Positions 10,541-22,387 are shown, counted from the stretch's first letter. The stretch: 64,000 bases of DNA from Owenia fusiformis (GCA_903813345.2 CAIIXF020000005.1:21271375-21335374); one strand, 5' to 3'. A program made the numbers and translations. Notes: generated by a model not told the origin, from the letters alone.

Positions 10541-11650
10541 AGCTCACATGGTGAGCTTTTGCAATCACTCACTTGTCTGTCTGTCTGTCTCAGCGTCCGT
10601 CCGTCAACAATAGTGGCAGTTGAATTATAACCTCTGTCGACAGGATTCTTGTTTTAAGTTATTTCTGTTCAACATGGCCCCTATGACTCCTGGTTCAAAA
10701 GCGCGCCTTATTTCAAAATGGCCACCATTTTTGTCTCGCGAAATTCACTTTTGACCCATTTCCTAGCATTACAAATAATTTCAGGTGTTCTACATTGTAA
10801 AAATCCATGTCAATGTAAATTAGATGAGATATATGAAATAAATTTGTTACAAAAAATCAGCAAAAAAATATATCCATTTTTTTATTTTCAGCCATTTTAG
10901 TTAACATTGATTTGTCCATCTGACTCGCGAAATCCACTTTTCCGTCAACAATAGTGGCACGTTTTAAAACCTCTGTCGATAGGATTCCAGGTTTAAGTTA
11001 ATTTTGTTTAACATTAATACAAAAAACAACTCTCCTATGACTCTTGGTTCAAAAGCTCGCCTATTTTCAAAATGGTCGCCATTCTTGTCTCGCGAAATTC
11101 ACTTTTGGCCCATTTCCTAGCTTTACAAATAATTTCAGCTGTCCTGCATTGTAAAAAGCCATGTCACTATAAAGAGTAGTTGTATGAAATAATTTTGTTA
11201 CAAAAAATTGGCAAAATATTATATCCATTTTTTTATTTTCAGCCATTTTAGTTAACATTGTCATTGTCCATTTGGTCTCTCAGCCAGTCAACAATAGAAG
11301 CACATTTTAAAACCTGGGTCAATAAGATTCCTGTTTAAAATTATTTTGGTTCCTCTTTAATACAGTTGTCCCTCCTGTGAGTCCAGGTTCAAAAACTTGC
11401 CTATTTTCAAAGTGGCTGCCATTTGGTCTCTCAGTCAGTCAACAATAGAAGCATGTTTTAAAACCTGAGTCAATAAGATTCCTGTTTTAAATTAGTTTGG
11501 TTCCTATTAAATACAGTTGTCCCTCCTGTGAGTCCAGGTTCAAAAACTTGCCTATTTTCAAAGTGGCTGTCATTTTAGTTGCAGAAAATTCACTTTTTGT
11601 CCATTCAGTAGCTTTATAACTGATTTCAGCTGTCCTGTATTGTAAAAGAA
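10541..11650 (+). repeat. dispersed repeat with AGCTCACATGGTGAGCT start and tandem subunits
   Basis: It starts with a hairpin, AGCTCACATGGTGAGCT, followed by a GTCTGTCTGTC/CGTCCGTC run. Subunits with GTCAACAATAGTGGCA, GACTCCTGGTTCAAAA, AAAATGGCCACCATTTTTG and TCGCGAAATTCACTTTTG recur near 10605, 10945, 11285 and 11445. Repeats with this kind of AGCTCAC hairpin followed by GTCCGTCC are, to my knowledge, common in mollusc genomes. Non-coding. It ends about 130 bp before WDR91 exon a. Confidence 0.65.
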
Positions 11651-11779
11651 TTAACTTAACTCTATTGAGCCTACCTACAAGATTTTGTTTTGAAGGAACC
11701 TGGGCCCTATACTGTCCTGTAATTTAGAAAAGTGTGTTGAACAAATTATTAAAGGTTTTAAAAAACTATATACTTACAG

Positions 11780-11987
11780 GCCCTACCAACTGAAGAAAAA
11801 CCCAGTGTAACACCTCAGCCCAGCCAGTTCTCAAACAATAATACAAAAGATATACCATCAACATTGAAGTCAGAGAGCACATACTCCCAGCCAGTGTTAT
11901 CTTCCAAGCCTAAAGTACCAAGTTCTTTCAATACCCAACCAAGTGCCAACAATACTGAAATGATAGGAGCAGATTTCACCATTCCAG
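11780..11987 (+). CDS. WDR91: WDR91 exon a: disordered linker
   Basis: Acceptor TACTTACAG ends at 11779 and the donor GTAACT starts at 11988. The exon encodes about 69 residues from ALPTEEKPSV to MIGADFTIPG, rich in Ser, Thr, Pro, Asn and Gln with no predicted fold. This fits the low-complexity linker between the N-terminal coiled coil and the propeller of WDR91. It enters in phase 0 and leaves one base of a split codon, which the next exon completes as Asp. The linker is poorly conserved, so assignment rests on position, frame continuity and clean splice sites rather than similarity. Confidence 0.8.
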
Positions 11988-12232
11988 GTAACTGGAGCCT
12001 GTTCATTAGACGAGAAATCACACATTGAGTTTTATTGTATGCACATGTAGTTAAACAAGAGGCCACAGAGTGAGTGTTTAGGCTAGCATAAAATTAAGCA
12101 AGTTCATTATTTCACATATAATGGAAGAGTTCTTAAATCCTGCAAACATTTTGCAATGACAAAATTCCTGCCTGGATCCTGGTACCTGGACACAATAAAA
12201 AAATTTTGGGTACTTTATTGCATTTTATTTAG

Positions 12233-12359
12233 ATGCTTCATGTCCTTTTCTACTGCTTGGTCAAGAGGAATACAGTGAACACTACTCCTCCGTCACTCAC
12301 TGTAGGTTCAGTCGCTCTAGCAACACTGTGGCAACCTCAGATGCTGATGGTGTTGTCAA
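12233..12359 (+). CDS. WDR91: WDR91 exon b: start of propeller (blade 1)
   Basis: Acceptor TTTATTTAG ends at 12232; the donor GTAAGT starts at 12360. It encodes DASCPFLLLGQEEYSEHYSS and on to SDADGVVK. The LGQEEYxEHxSSxxHCRF block is the most recognisable signature of WDR91 and opens the seven-bladed beta-propeller. The exon enters with two bases after a split Asp codon and ends two bases into a Lys codon. It is followed by the 29.2-kb intron that holds most of the mobile elements in the window. Confidence 0.93.
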
Positions 12360-12537
12360 GTAAGTAAATATCAAGATTTTTTATAAGTACTTTTGAATCC
12401 CTAACATGTGCTCTCAAATATATTTGTACAGACACATCCCTTTAAAGTGATTGAGTCAATTAATAATTCAAAATTTTGCAAAAATAGAACACACTGGATG
12501 AAAAGAGTTCAGCGAATACTGCATGAGCCCCAATAAT

Positions 12538-13272
12538 TAGGCCTCCTAGACTTCCAACAACGCGAACATCAGTTCTGGTTCCTACGTTCCTTGCACTCGA
12601 ACCACGATTCTCATGTCGCGAACGTGAAATCTTTAGCCGTGCATCACCATTTCTTCGGATCCAAACATATTTCTCCACTCGCAAACAGCGATCCATGCTC
12701 GCGAACCAGACACCTGATCGAAAATAGTCCGAATTTTGTTTGTATTTTTACAGATAACTAACTAAAATTCCAATGAAGTGTTTGTATTTGGAATTCGGAA
12801 GAAATACTTTCCCAGTTTTCATGCATGTTAATGAATATCCACTAATGGAAGATAACAGCATCTTCAAGCTCCAGGAAACACAAAACATTGGGACTACTTT
12901 GCGATCCCACGCATTGACATTTTCAGTCAAAGGGCTGGGTAAATAAAAACAAAAACATGGCTTTTCATTGGCTGCGGAGAGTTTATGACTATTGAAATAC
13001 ACGTGTACATGTATAAGGGTCAATGTAAACTGCAACCAGACTCCTGTTGTTGCTTGCAATTGGAATCCCAAATACCCGGATGCACTATGTACACATTGTT
13101 CGCGAGCACGGATCTCTGTTTGCGAGTGTTGAAATATGTTCCTGAGCAAGGAAATGGTGCTGCGTGACTGAAGATTTCATGTTCACAACGTGAGAATCGT
13201 GGTTCGAGCGAAAGGAACATAGTTCTTGAGCTCAGAACTGATGTTCGCGTTGTTGGAAGTCTAGGAGGCCTG
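12538..13272. mobile_element. TIR element, ~180-bp inverted ends (TAGGCCTCCTAGAC)
   Basis: The left end TAGGCCTCCTAGACTTCCAA at 12538 and the right end CTAGGAGGCCTG at 13272 are inverted. The match continues inward for roughly 180 bp (AACAACGCGAACATCAGTTC; GCGAACA against TGTTCGCG; CGAGCACGGATC against GATCCATGCTCG). ATAAT flanks both sides (12533-12537 and 13273-13277), a possible 5-bp duplication. The core carries no transposase frame. It lies just inside the large WDR91 intron. Confidence 0.75.
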
Positions 13273-14259
13273 ATAATACAATAATAAATGATTATAGCAC
13301 AAATAAAATTGGCTCTTTACCACTGTAACAGCTCCAGTCTTAATCCCGAAATTGCCACGTACAGGCTGCCAAATCAATCAATTAACTAATACTACAACAA
13401 AGCAACCAGCACAAACAACATTCAAACAAGACCGAACAAGCAAACAAGTGGTAGCGTGGTAAGCTGAACGGCCATGGCAACGTGATGAATAGGATTTGAG
13501 CTGAATGTGATTGATTGCATGACTATATGTATAGTGCTGTCATATTTAAATAGAAAAAAAATGTTGAAACACTAATTGGTCACAAATGATTTGAACAGAA
13601 TAATGAAGTGATCAGAATATGGCAGGTTTTTTCGAATATGAGGGTACTTCACTGTTGTTTCATCTGAACCATCAATCAATGACTACAAACAATCAACACG
13701 ACAAATCAAGTAAAGCTTTAAAAGTTTAATTGTTAATAAATAATTAAGATCTGGTTTTACATCAGTTTTATCAATACAAATCAAAGCAAATTCCATGAAT
13801 TACATAGCTCTAAAAGCAAAACCTGACTTTAGTCGAATCTGACAAATTACAAACAAATTACAAAGGTCTAGCTAAGATGGCGACTATATTTCAGCCCTCA
13901 TGATCATGATCAAAACAACATCAGTTCCAAGCTCCTGGTAAAGCAATTTGCAAAAGGTGGCTCTCTGAATAAAATCTCACCCGTGCACTGAGCATATCAA
14001 AAATCAGGCCGGATCTTCAAGCCAACAATTACATAATTCTCTCAAAGAAAATCATTCACAATTCAAAATTAGACCAACAGTCCAAATATCATTTTATTCA
14101 AGAGTAAAATATGACTGGCCAACCCCGGGTCGCTACACCACCATTGGGGTTTAGCATCACTCAAAAACAATCACAATTTAACATAGTTTTGCTTGAAATC
14201 AATGTTTTGGTCTCAGCCTTAATAAGTGTTAAAATGTTGACACTTGCGGAATACATATG
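13273..14259. other. unrecognised intronic sequence
   Basis: AT-rich intron of WDR91. No repeat shared with the window, no coding stretch and no RNA gene recognised. Confidence 0.5.
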
Positions 14260-14267
14260 AAATTAAT

Positions 14268-14350
14268 GGTTGGTTATATATATTTTACAAGTGGATCCAA
14301 GAGACCAAGTGGGCAAGTCCATTATTTTGCAGTGGTGGCAGGATATACAC
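14268..14350 (-). repeat. inverted partner of the unit at 15577-15665
   Basis: TTTTACAAGTGGATCCAAGAG and GTGGTGGCAGGATATACAC read as the reverse complement of segments at 15577-15665 and 15885-15965 (TCTTGGATCCACTTGCAAAA; TGCCACCCCTGCAAAATAAT). A ~1.7-kb region thus has inverted ends, possibly the remains of another element. Confidence 0.6.
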
Positions 14351-14806
14351 ATATCAATTTCCACATATCAGATCTGTAAATTCCGAAATCAGAAGGGAAT
14401 TCAATAAAAACCAGATTAGAATGCACAAATACCGGATCACAGACTTTTCCAATGAGGGACCTGTTAAATGTTACACCAATAGTCCATTTTCACCACTTGG
14501 TCACTCTTAGATTGAGCCAAGTATTGGATGATTGGAGGCAGTTTTGATCAATTTTGCAAAGGGTTAATTTTATTCTCATTTGTCTCAACAAAACAGGAAT
14601 ATCCCAGAATTCATACAGGCATACTTCTCTTATGTAAACTATATCATTGATTGGCCAAGGGCTCATCTATAATCATGGGAAATGACCTCTTCTGGACATA
14701 AAGTGTGGGAACATGTGATATGACCTGTTCCCATGGCAGTGTGTCAACTGTCATTTCTCTGGAATGATGTGCACTTTCCTCCAAAAGATTGGAAACAATT
14801 GTAGTA

Positions 14807-15269
14807 CAATAAAACCTGTATATCTGAACACTTGGCTAATCCGAACACCTCCCAATTTGAACATTTTTTCCCATTGACTCAAATGTTAAAAAACCTTGAA
14901 ATGTGAACACCTCCCAATTTGAACAGTGAACAGTCATTTTTTTAAAATCAACCTATCTAATCTGAATACTTTTCATAAAATATCACATGTTCCATACAAA
15001 ATTGATCAAATATTTGAAAAAAAACTTGAATGATCTCACTCATGGTGGGGCTTTCTAGGATGACTAAATTCGTTTGAATCAGATTTTCATGTCACTGTAA
15101 CATGTGTAATGCCATAAAGCTATGTAGTCAAAAGAACTATAAATATTTGTTGAGAATTTGTTTCTATTTCTTCAAAATCCCAAATCTTGCAAATCCAAAA
15201 CCTCGAAATGTGAACACCTCCTAATCCGAACATTTTTAGCTGGTCTCTCGGATTAGACAGGTTTTACTG
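14807..15269. mobile_element. Tc1/mariner (pogo/Tigger-like) MITE, 463 bp, TA duplication
   Basis: The ends CAATAAAACCTGTATATCTG and GATTAGACAGGTTTTACTG are inverted (CAGTAAAACCTGT type) and flanked by TA on both sides (14805-14806 and 15270-15271). Internally, AATTTGAACACCTCC-like stretches repeat near both ends, extending the inverted similarity. The CAGTnnAACCTG-type end plus TA points to the IS630/Tc1/mariner superfamily. No transposase frame. Confidence 0.75.
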
Positions 15270-15289
15270 TAGGTACAATCCCCTCTTAA

Positions 15290-15968
15290 AGTTACTGAAA
15301 TCACTTGCTGGGAATTGGTGTTCGCTTACACACAGGTGTTCAATAGAGTAGAATCATATGTTCGCTAGGCATAGATCTTCACTAAAGAGATGTTCATTAT
15401 GACAGTTTTACTGTACTGAAATCACGGGCTGTGAATTGGTGTTCACTATACACAGGTGTTCAATATAGTAGAGTCATGTGATCACTGGGCACAGATCTTC
15501 ACTAAAGAGGTGTTCATTATGACAGTTTTACTGTACTGTAATCAATCGCTGGGAATTCACTATATACAAAATAAAAATGTGTGTATCATGCCACCCCTGC
15601 AAAATAATTGACTCGCCCAGTTGGTCTCTTGGATCCACTTGCAAAATATATATAACCATTATTGGTTAGGCATAGATCTTCACTAAAGAGATGTTCATTA
15701 TGACAGTTTTACTGTACTGAAATCACGGGCTGTGAATTGGTGTTCACTATACACAGGTGTTCAATATAGTAGGGTCATGTGATCACTGGGCACAGATCTT
15801 CACAAAAGAGGTGTTCATTATGAAAGTTTACTGTACTAAAATCAATCGCTGGGAATTCTCTATGTACAAAATAAAAATGTGTGTATCATGCCACCCCTGC
15901 AAAATAATTGACTCGCCCAGTTGGTCTCTTGGATCCACTTGCAAAATATATATAACCATTATGGTTTA
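15290..15968 (+). repeat. tandem repeats: ~120-bp units within a ~302-bp duplication
   Basis: A ~120-bp unit (GTGTTCACTATACACAGGTG, AGATCTTCACTAAAGAGATG, CAGTTTTACTGTACTGAAATC) begins near 15294, 15414 and 15534. A larger block of ~302 bp (from about 15414) is repeated from about 15716, ending with TCTTGGATCCACTTGCAAAA and TATATATAACCATTAT in both copies. The second copy is close to identical, so the duplication is recent. Confidence 0.8.
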
Positions 15969-16099
15969 ACCCTCCCTCCATCATATGTAATAAAATTTGA
16001 AAATGTTGATCAGCAGTTTAACAACATTCCTTTATAATGAGTCATCATAACAATAAATTACTGTAATAGGGTAAATCATATAGTTAGCCAGTAAACGAG

Positions 16100-16660
16100 G
16101 CGTATAGCCTTTTATTATTTTTTGTGAAGCCAATCAGTAAAATTACGATTTCTCTGCAACCTGATGTCCAATCAAGATCATTCAAGTATCTATGTGTTCC
16201 TGACACGTTTGGGCATCCCGGAATAACAACGTCTACCCAAAGTTTGCACACAAAATTGACGTCATTCATGACTGAATTCAGGAAGACAAACCTTGAGATT
16301 CACAAACAAAATTGCATGTGAAAACTATTTACAAAAGTGTTCCAGAGACTCTTATCTACTTGGCTAAGGTTTTGTTTGAAGATACATTGCCTTATTAAGC
16401 AGGTAGAGGGGCATAGAGAACACGGAAGCAAATGCTATGTTGAAAATTTTCTATATTTCAGTTTGAACATGTTATTACATGTCACGTAGGCCAGTTACTC
16501 CTGTTGCTGACGGGGTCCCACTGAAATTGTAAAAGTTATGGAATTTGACTTTTTCAACCATTAGCATACCCTAGGCTCTAAGAATATATGAGGTGCTTGT
16601 CTCAAAAGTGGTCAGCGAATTTTTAATTAGCTATTATAGTGGCGCCCTCCCTTACGGAAA
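16100..16660 (+). repeat. dispersed repeat, inverted copy at 40140-40660
   Basis: Blocks TTGCTGACGGGGTCC, AAAGTTATGGAATTTGAC, ATATATGAGGTGCTTGTC and TTAGCTATTATAGTGGCGCC reappear in reverse order and orientation at 40150-40310. The region CCTGACACGTTTGGGCATCC reappears at about 40600-40625 (GGATGCCCAAACGTGTCAGG). Function unknown; probably a degenerate TIR element. Confidence 0.7.
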
Positions 16661-16925
16661 TACATTGCTGCAGCAGCGCTGCCCCAGCAAATTGGCTCCA
16701 AATGTTGGATGCAGGTAATTGCAGCCAATCGCTCTGGCAGCATGATGCTGCGGCAGCATCATATTTGCAGCAAATTGGCTGCAACAGTGCTGCAGTTAAT
16801 TGCAGCCTTCCCGGAGCTGGCTGCAAAATTGATATTTGGAGCGAATTGGCTCCAACAGTGCTGCAGTTAATTGCAGCCTTCTCGGAGCTGGCTCCGACAG
16901 TGCTGCAGTATCTTCCCGCTCTTTT
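16660..16925. repeat. CTGCAG/TTGGCTGCAA hairpin cluster
   Basis: GC-richer island made of repeated and self-complementary short words: TGCTGCAGCAGCGCTG, CAAATTGGCTCCAA, AATTGCAGCCAATC, GCATGATGCTGCGGCAGCATC, and AACAGTGCTGCAGTTAATTG twice (about 16783 and 16853). It can form several strong stems. It directly follows the dispersed repeat at 16100-16660. Open frames across it on both strands reflect the repeats. Confidence 0.7.
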
Positions 16926-17390
16926 TAAACCAAAAGAAAAATGGCTGACAAAGAATGTTCAACTGTAAGAGATTTGGGTAATTTTATGATTTTATAACAA
17001 TAACAATGTAGTATGAAAATGACCAATCAAATATAGATTCAGAAGTTACTGACAAACTTGAACATTCTGCATGTCTATTTTGTGAGAGGTAAAATGTAAG
17101 TATTGTTGTGTTATTCCAGTTTAGATGGGCAAATCTTCTTTTCTTTGTGAATTTATAAAGGCTAAATTTTAATTGTATTCATACAGTCAAAGTGGTCAAG
17201 CATAAATGTGTTAATTGTACCATGCAGTAAAAATATAAGGTATTTTATAAAGATTATGAAGATAAATACTGCTGGAGGCATAGAGGGTCCTTCAATGACT
17301 GTGAGCCTTCTGGCCTTCAGGACAATTCTGAATGGGTAAAATTACCAGTGATGTCCCATAATAATTGCTTATCATCTTACATACCAAGGG
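16926..17390. other. unrecognised intronic sequence
   Basis: AT-rich; nothing recognised. Confidence 0.45.
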
Positions 17391-17720
17391 CCAACCTAAA
17401 ATGAACAATTTGCGTGAGATTTCCAAAAATTATGGTACTTTTATGGGAGATTTTTTTCAAAATCTGGTAGTTTTTAAAAAAAATTGTAGTTTTCGCCGAA
17501 GATTTTTAAAAATCGGGAGCTTTGAGGTAAATTTTGAAATAACTTGAGTTTTTATGGTATATTTGAAATAAAACTGTACTTTTTTTTAAAAAAAAGCAGA
17601 TTATCTCATTTTTTCTAATAAAAGCAATAGTTTTTGTGGTAAATTCTGCAAAAAGTGGTCATTTTTATGGGACATTTTTGACAAAATCTAGTTTTTGCAA
17701 GAGAATTTTGAAAACACTTT
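17391..17720 (-). repeat. degenerate ~65-bp AT-rich array related to the CTCCCGT array
   Basis: Reading the minus strand gives CATAAAAACTC, AAAATTTACC, AAAATCTCCCATAAAAGTACC and similar words, which are the words of the array at 46.6-47.2 kb. This looks like a small inverted cousin of that array. Confidence 0.5.
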
Positions 17721-19744
17721 GGACTTTGCCTTAATTAATACACTTTGCATGGCCAGATTTGAATATTCACGAAAATTACATATACTTCGAATTTGTGTTT
17801 CCCTATACCCATCTAATTTTACATATTATTTGATGTTTTTGGTTCGTAAAGTAGAAAATAAATTTTGTAGACCATAATGCATCTTGGGTAAGAGTAATGC
17901 AACAAATAGGTTTTAAATAGCAAATGAATAGGTAATACTCTGATAATTCTCATCTAACACTACCTTGTTGTTACAATGTTATTTTCATTTAATAATCAGT
18001 CAATTTTCTACATGAGCGTTGCAGGTGTTGACATTTTGCATGTGAATGCCTTGTCTTATAATGTAGCCAACTGCAATGGATGTAAAACGGATACAGTTAA
18101 CCAATACATTTCTTGGCATCAATTCAAATCATATGCTAATTTTAAATGAAAATGCTTTTTTTCATGTTTTACCACTCATAAATGCCATAATATCTCGATG
18201 TCACATTCAGGAAAATATGGCTATCAACAAGTTTTGAATTCTTACAATCCTGGAAGTTGTACATGTAAGCATACACATCTGTCAGTTCAGTTTATGTGTA
18301 AAAGTTAATCCCCTAAGCCTTAATACCTGATGCATGAAATATTATGGATGAGTTACATAATATGTACTTGTGCTATTTAGGTTCATGTTGTGCTGTTTCA
18401 CCAGATTTGACTGACATCTTTAAATAACAACAATTTGATTTGATGATCAGACAGCAACAAAACATATTAAGTGGCCAAGACAAAAGAATGTTATATGATA
18501 GGCATTCTAGGGATTAAGGAATGCATTCAGCTTACATAATTTGAGAAATTATTGGCATACGTAAAACCTATTTAAAACAGCATTTATCGTATTCAAAAGC
18601 GTTGAGCATCGTTGATTCCCAGCCCTCTGAAGTTTGAAAAATAAAAATACCTGGGTGTTAATCCATGGATTATCTTTGAAAATGAGAAATATATTTTTGG
18701 ATTACATGGTGTTATCTTAAATTAAACAAAATGTTTTAAAGTGTATTGATGTTTTATGGATGAAAAACATAAGCGAAATTCATGAAAAAAATCCCCCGAT
18801 TCATTCTACAAACAACTCGCCCCCCTTTGTAGCTCTTTCCAGTTTCTAACATGTTGACGTCGTAACGCTATGTTTGATTTCTCAGTTGTTAAACCTCAAC
18901 TGGTAAAAACTACTTTGATATGACAAAAAAAAGCTTTCTAATGGTGTACTGAAATGGTAAGTCACTTTTAATCTCGATAAGAGAACGCATGTAACATTAT
19001 ATCGTGTTCAGTATTCAGTAGGCTATAACAAATCATTTTTGTTTCGAAATTGTTAAATTTCAGAAAAAAATTAGGATAGATTCCCGTAGAAACGATAGGT
19101 TGGTTAATGATAGGTTAGGACCTAAGGCAGGACAATTAATCGAGAGGAGACGGTCATGCCCAATTTGTTTGCTTGCCATTCGTTGCAAGGTACAATAAAT
19201 CGGTAAAAAACGTTGCCTAGTCCAACGATTGACATTCAAAATCAAATTATTAATATTTTAAGGCTACAAATATGTTGGGTTTGTAGAAAAAAAACGGTTA
19301 CCCGGTAGTAAATCCTCATGCTGTGTTCAAACTTGGTACCCAGTACCCGGTCGAAAAAAACCGGGTACCCCAAAAAACGAAAAATACGAATATATAACAA
19401 TTAGATCATTAGAAAATGCATAAGATTTGTTCTGAATTTACAAAAATGTACGTAACTTCCTTCAAAATTGAGCTAGAAGCTTCAAATAAAAAGCATTTAT
19501 GTTCCCAAATATGTTCGGTCTTTTACATGATATGGTTGGTCTTTTACACATTTCCTTCAAACCCTGTTTTGAGGCTACCAGTGGAAAACATCGACCGGTC
19601 GGTGGTCGGTGGGGTTGGTCTTTTTTCGTAAACCCTTGAAAAAATATTTTTTTGAAGTTATTTTTCCTAGTCTTTTGTGATGATGAATACATATTACTGT
19701 AAACAAGTGTAAAAGTTGGTTAGAAAGCGGGGTTATACTACATT
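17721..19744. other. unrecognised AT-rich intronic sequence
   Basis: No coding segment, RNA gene or repeat family recognised. A short self-complementary patch near 19298-19375 (ACCCGGTAG, CCCGGTCG, ACCGGGTACC) is the only structure noted. Confidence 0.45.
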
Positions 19745-20300
19745 CAGGGTGTTAAAAAAATGCAATCCAAGGAAATCGCTATATCTTGGAAAATACTCAT
19801 CAAATTATGTTCATATTTTCAGGAAAGAAAGAAGAGACTGTATGTATAGCCCCTGTTGTAAAACATGATGTCTGGGACACTTGCTCCAAAGACAGTTGTA
19901 CAGCAAAATACGAAAAACGCAAATGGAAAATCACTATATCTTGTTATGTTATTCTCATTTGTATCTTGTGACAACCCCCCCTCCTTCCCAACCTCTCACA
20001 TTACCAATAAACCATCTATGATTACTGTAATTAATCCTCTATTGTAATTTAAACTACCTAGAATGCCTATGGCGATTGGTAGTAGATATTTTGTGTATTT
20101 TTGGATTATGAAGGAAATAAATAATATGTTAAAAAAAACTATATCTTGGAAAATATTAATTCAATTATGTTCATTTTTTCAGGAAAAGAAAGAAGAGACT
20201 GTGTATGTATAGCTCCTGTTGTCAGTAAGTTGTAAAACATGATGCCTTGGACACCTGCTCAAATGACAGTTGTTCTAGGAAAACATGAAAACGCAGTCAG
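19745..20300 (+). repeat. TIR-like repeat (CAGGGTGTTAAAAAAATGCAA), two tandem copies
   Basis: The first copy starts CAGGGTGTTAAAAAAATGCA at 19745; a second related copy runs about 20120-20300. Shared blocks are CTATATCTTGGAAAATA, TTATGTTCATATTTTCAGGA, GAAGAGACTGT, TGTAAAACATGATG and GACAGTTGT. The reverse complement of the same sequence lies at 28086-28282 and ends GAACACCC, so this is the opposite terminus of one element or of a pair. The A-run near CAGGGTGTT recalls mariner ends. Confidence 0.65.
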
Positions 20301-20345
20301 AGGTGACAGCCACAGCAATAAAACCAAATAACTTTCTAACCAAAT

Positions 20346-21257
20346 AACTTTCTAACCATGGCACTTCAGATTTGGCACAAATCATCTTCATTCACTGTAT
20401 GGTAAATCTGTAAAGTGAAATCAAAATCACTCCAGGGACTTTACAGTCATGCACAGTCAGAGAGAATGTTTCTGGCGAAATTCTGGGATTTCAAATACTT
20501 GAAGTTGGGAAACCGGAAGGGCTTACCTTTTTTAATTCCCGAATCTCACCTAATCTCTCCGAAATTAGCTCATCTTGGTGACTGTAAATTGCACAGCTGT
20601 ATTCAATGGAGTCTTGTCATATTCAATCAGCCTCAATTTTAAAGTGTATATTTTATTTTCAACGTGATTTCATCGTTTTTTGTCGACTGGTAAGATTACG
20701 CTGGGCAAATGGCAAGATGGATGACTTTTGACCTGACCTACACCGATGGCGGTGACGTCATCAATTTTATCTATACAAATTCTATTTGGTCACGTGACCT
20801 TGTGTCAGAAGCCCGACTTTTTGGTCAGACGACCTGTTCAAAGTACTTTTAGTAATAATTATCGCTATTCAGAACAATTTAGGAAACAATATTTTCTATC
20901 TACGTCGATTACAAAGCATCTAAGGTACGTAAATTTATATGAACAACTGAGTCAATAGGGATAAATAGCCCAACGAGAGTCGGCGGTCTTAAAATATACT
21001 TGGATCTGGATGCCAGTCCTGGTATAGATATAGTTCCAGGGCAGTTCGAAGAACGTATTAGATGTCCGTGCAGTCATGTCACAATGCATTCTTAAGTCTC
21101 CCTGAACCAATGCATTTGACTGCGATTTGAAAGCATTTCAACCATGACTGTAAAGTCCCTGAAGTGATTTTGATTTCACTTTACAGATCAACCATACAGT
21201 GAATGAAAATGATTTGTGCCAAATTTGAAGAGCCAAAACACTATGGTTAGAAAGTTG
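20346..21257. mobile_element. TIR element, ~130-bp inverted ends (AACTTTCTAACCAT)
   Basis: The left arm AACTTTCTAACCATGGCACT, TTGGCACAAATCATCTTCAT, AATCAAAATCACTCCAGGGA is matched in reverse on the right by TCCCTGAAGTGATTTTGATT, GAAAATGATTTGTGCCAAAT and ATGGTTAGAAAGTT. The first 16 bp are preceded by a direct copy (CAAATAACTTTCTAAC). The core holds TGACGTCA and CACGTGAC words (see findings). No transposase frame. Confidence 0.65.
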
Positions 21258-22169
21258 GTCTATCTGTCCATCCGTTGGTCTGTCCATCAACATTGGCCAC
21301 ACAAATTAAAACTGCTATTCAGATTGAGTCATATCCATATTCATTTTATGCATATCCATAATGCCTATTTGACCTATAATCGCCATTTTCCAAGTTCGCC
21401 CGGTTTCCGAGAAATTGCGGAATTTGTCATCAAAAAGTCAAATTTTCTGTAAATACTAGACACTTTGTTGAAGTAGAACTTTCAAATAACTTTTAGTAGT
21501 TGCTGTATATGCAACTTATGTCCTCTGAAGATTTCAAAGCTCTTGGAATTACAGTTTTTGGTGTTTACTCTATAAAATTTGACAAAAAGTAGGATGTATA
21601 AAGTCAATGGCAGGTTTTGTGATTGACAAGTTTCTCAAACTTTGCCTTATACTTGATCATTTCTTGCAATGAATTACATCATTACTAGATTTAAGCATTC
21701 CCTACATATTGCTCAATATATGTCAGCATCAAATTTTTACCGTTTTGGAAATATTTGAAGTCAAAAACAGTAAAAATAAGTTATTTTTCAACTTGCCTCA
21801 ATTTGACCAAATTCTTTTTTGAAAATCATCTACAAGTTGCCTGGAGTTCAAATCTGACATAAGTTTTAGGATTTGACCTTCAGTGACCTTCGAAAGGTCA
21901 GAAAAGTTGATTTTTCAAATTGGTTTTTGGATGTAAATTTTGGTCAGCTTAATCACAAAAGACCTTACCGAGCTCTGAATTAGTAGAATTTTCAAGGTCA
22001 GAGGTCATCAAACTAGGTCACACAACTGTGTTATCTAAGTTTCTCAAAGTTCGAGATTACAAATCCAAATCAATATTTTTGTTTGAAAGTCAGGATATAC
22101 ATTCCTCTGAAGGTTCCAAACTGTATGAGCACAGGACCGTGGGTCCTTCATATTTTGAGGTTGCAGTCA
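21258..22169 (+). repeat. dispersed repeat ~0.8 kb, second copy at 56935-57745
   Basis: It begins with GTCTATCTGTCCATCCGTTGG and includes AAGTTCGCCCGGTTTCCGAGAA, TTTGACAAAAAGTAGGA, AACTTGCCTCAATTTGACC, CAGTGACCTTCGAAAGGTCA and AGCACAGGACCGTGGGTCC. Nearly the same order occurs at 56935-57745. The TGACCTT/AAGGTCA words tie it to the element family at 47.2-53.5 kb. The LTR retrotransposon is inserted 10-20 bp beyond its 3' end. Confidence 0.75.
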
Positions 22170-22174
22170 CCCCT

Positions 22175-22387
22175 TGTTATATTGTTTCTTTTTATATGTA
22201 TTGTAGGTTCAGGATATGATAAATAAACTAGATATTTGATGTTTTATTGACAAACTTTATTTTCACATTTTTGGAGTAGGAAGTAGGTGGCGTAGTGCAC
22301 AGAGCACTGACACCTATTGGCAGACATTAACATTAAAACACAATATTATTAAAATGGTTGTGCTAGCTTATTTCTATGAACATAACA
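22175..22387 (-). repeat. 3' LTR (element orientation)
   Basis: 213-bp direct repeat of 27868-28080 with the same TGTTAT/ATAACA boundaries. GATAAATAAAC and TTTTATTG words could serve termination, but I cannot choose a signal. The flanking CCCCT matches the other side. Confidence 0.95.

Noticed and set aside
1-11779. Upstream WDR91 exons (LisH-like or coiled-coil N-terminus)
   Set aside because: I looked for the conserved N-terminal blocks on the plus strand and found none; the region is repeats plus an unrecognised 1.8-kb stretch.
12460-13220. Several 60- to 130-codon frames around 12.5-13.2 kb
   Set aside because: They cross the arms and core of a TIR element and lie on both strands; no coding character.
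16623-16968. Frames rich in Cys and Ala over the CTGCAG cluster
   Set aside because: Explained by the repeated CTGCAG words, open on both strands.
20346-21257. Possible promoter of an independent gene (CRE, E-box)
   Set aside because: No TATA or coding exon follows and the words lie in a repeat core; kept only as a finding.
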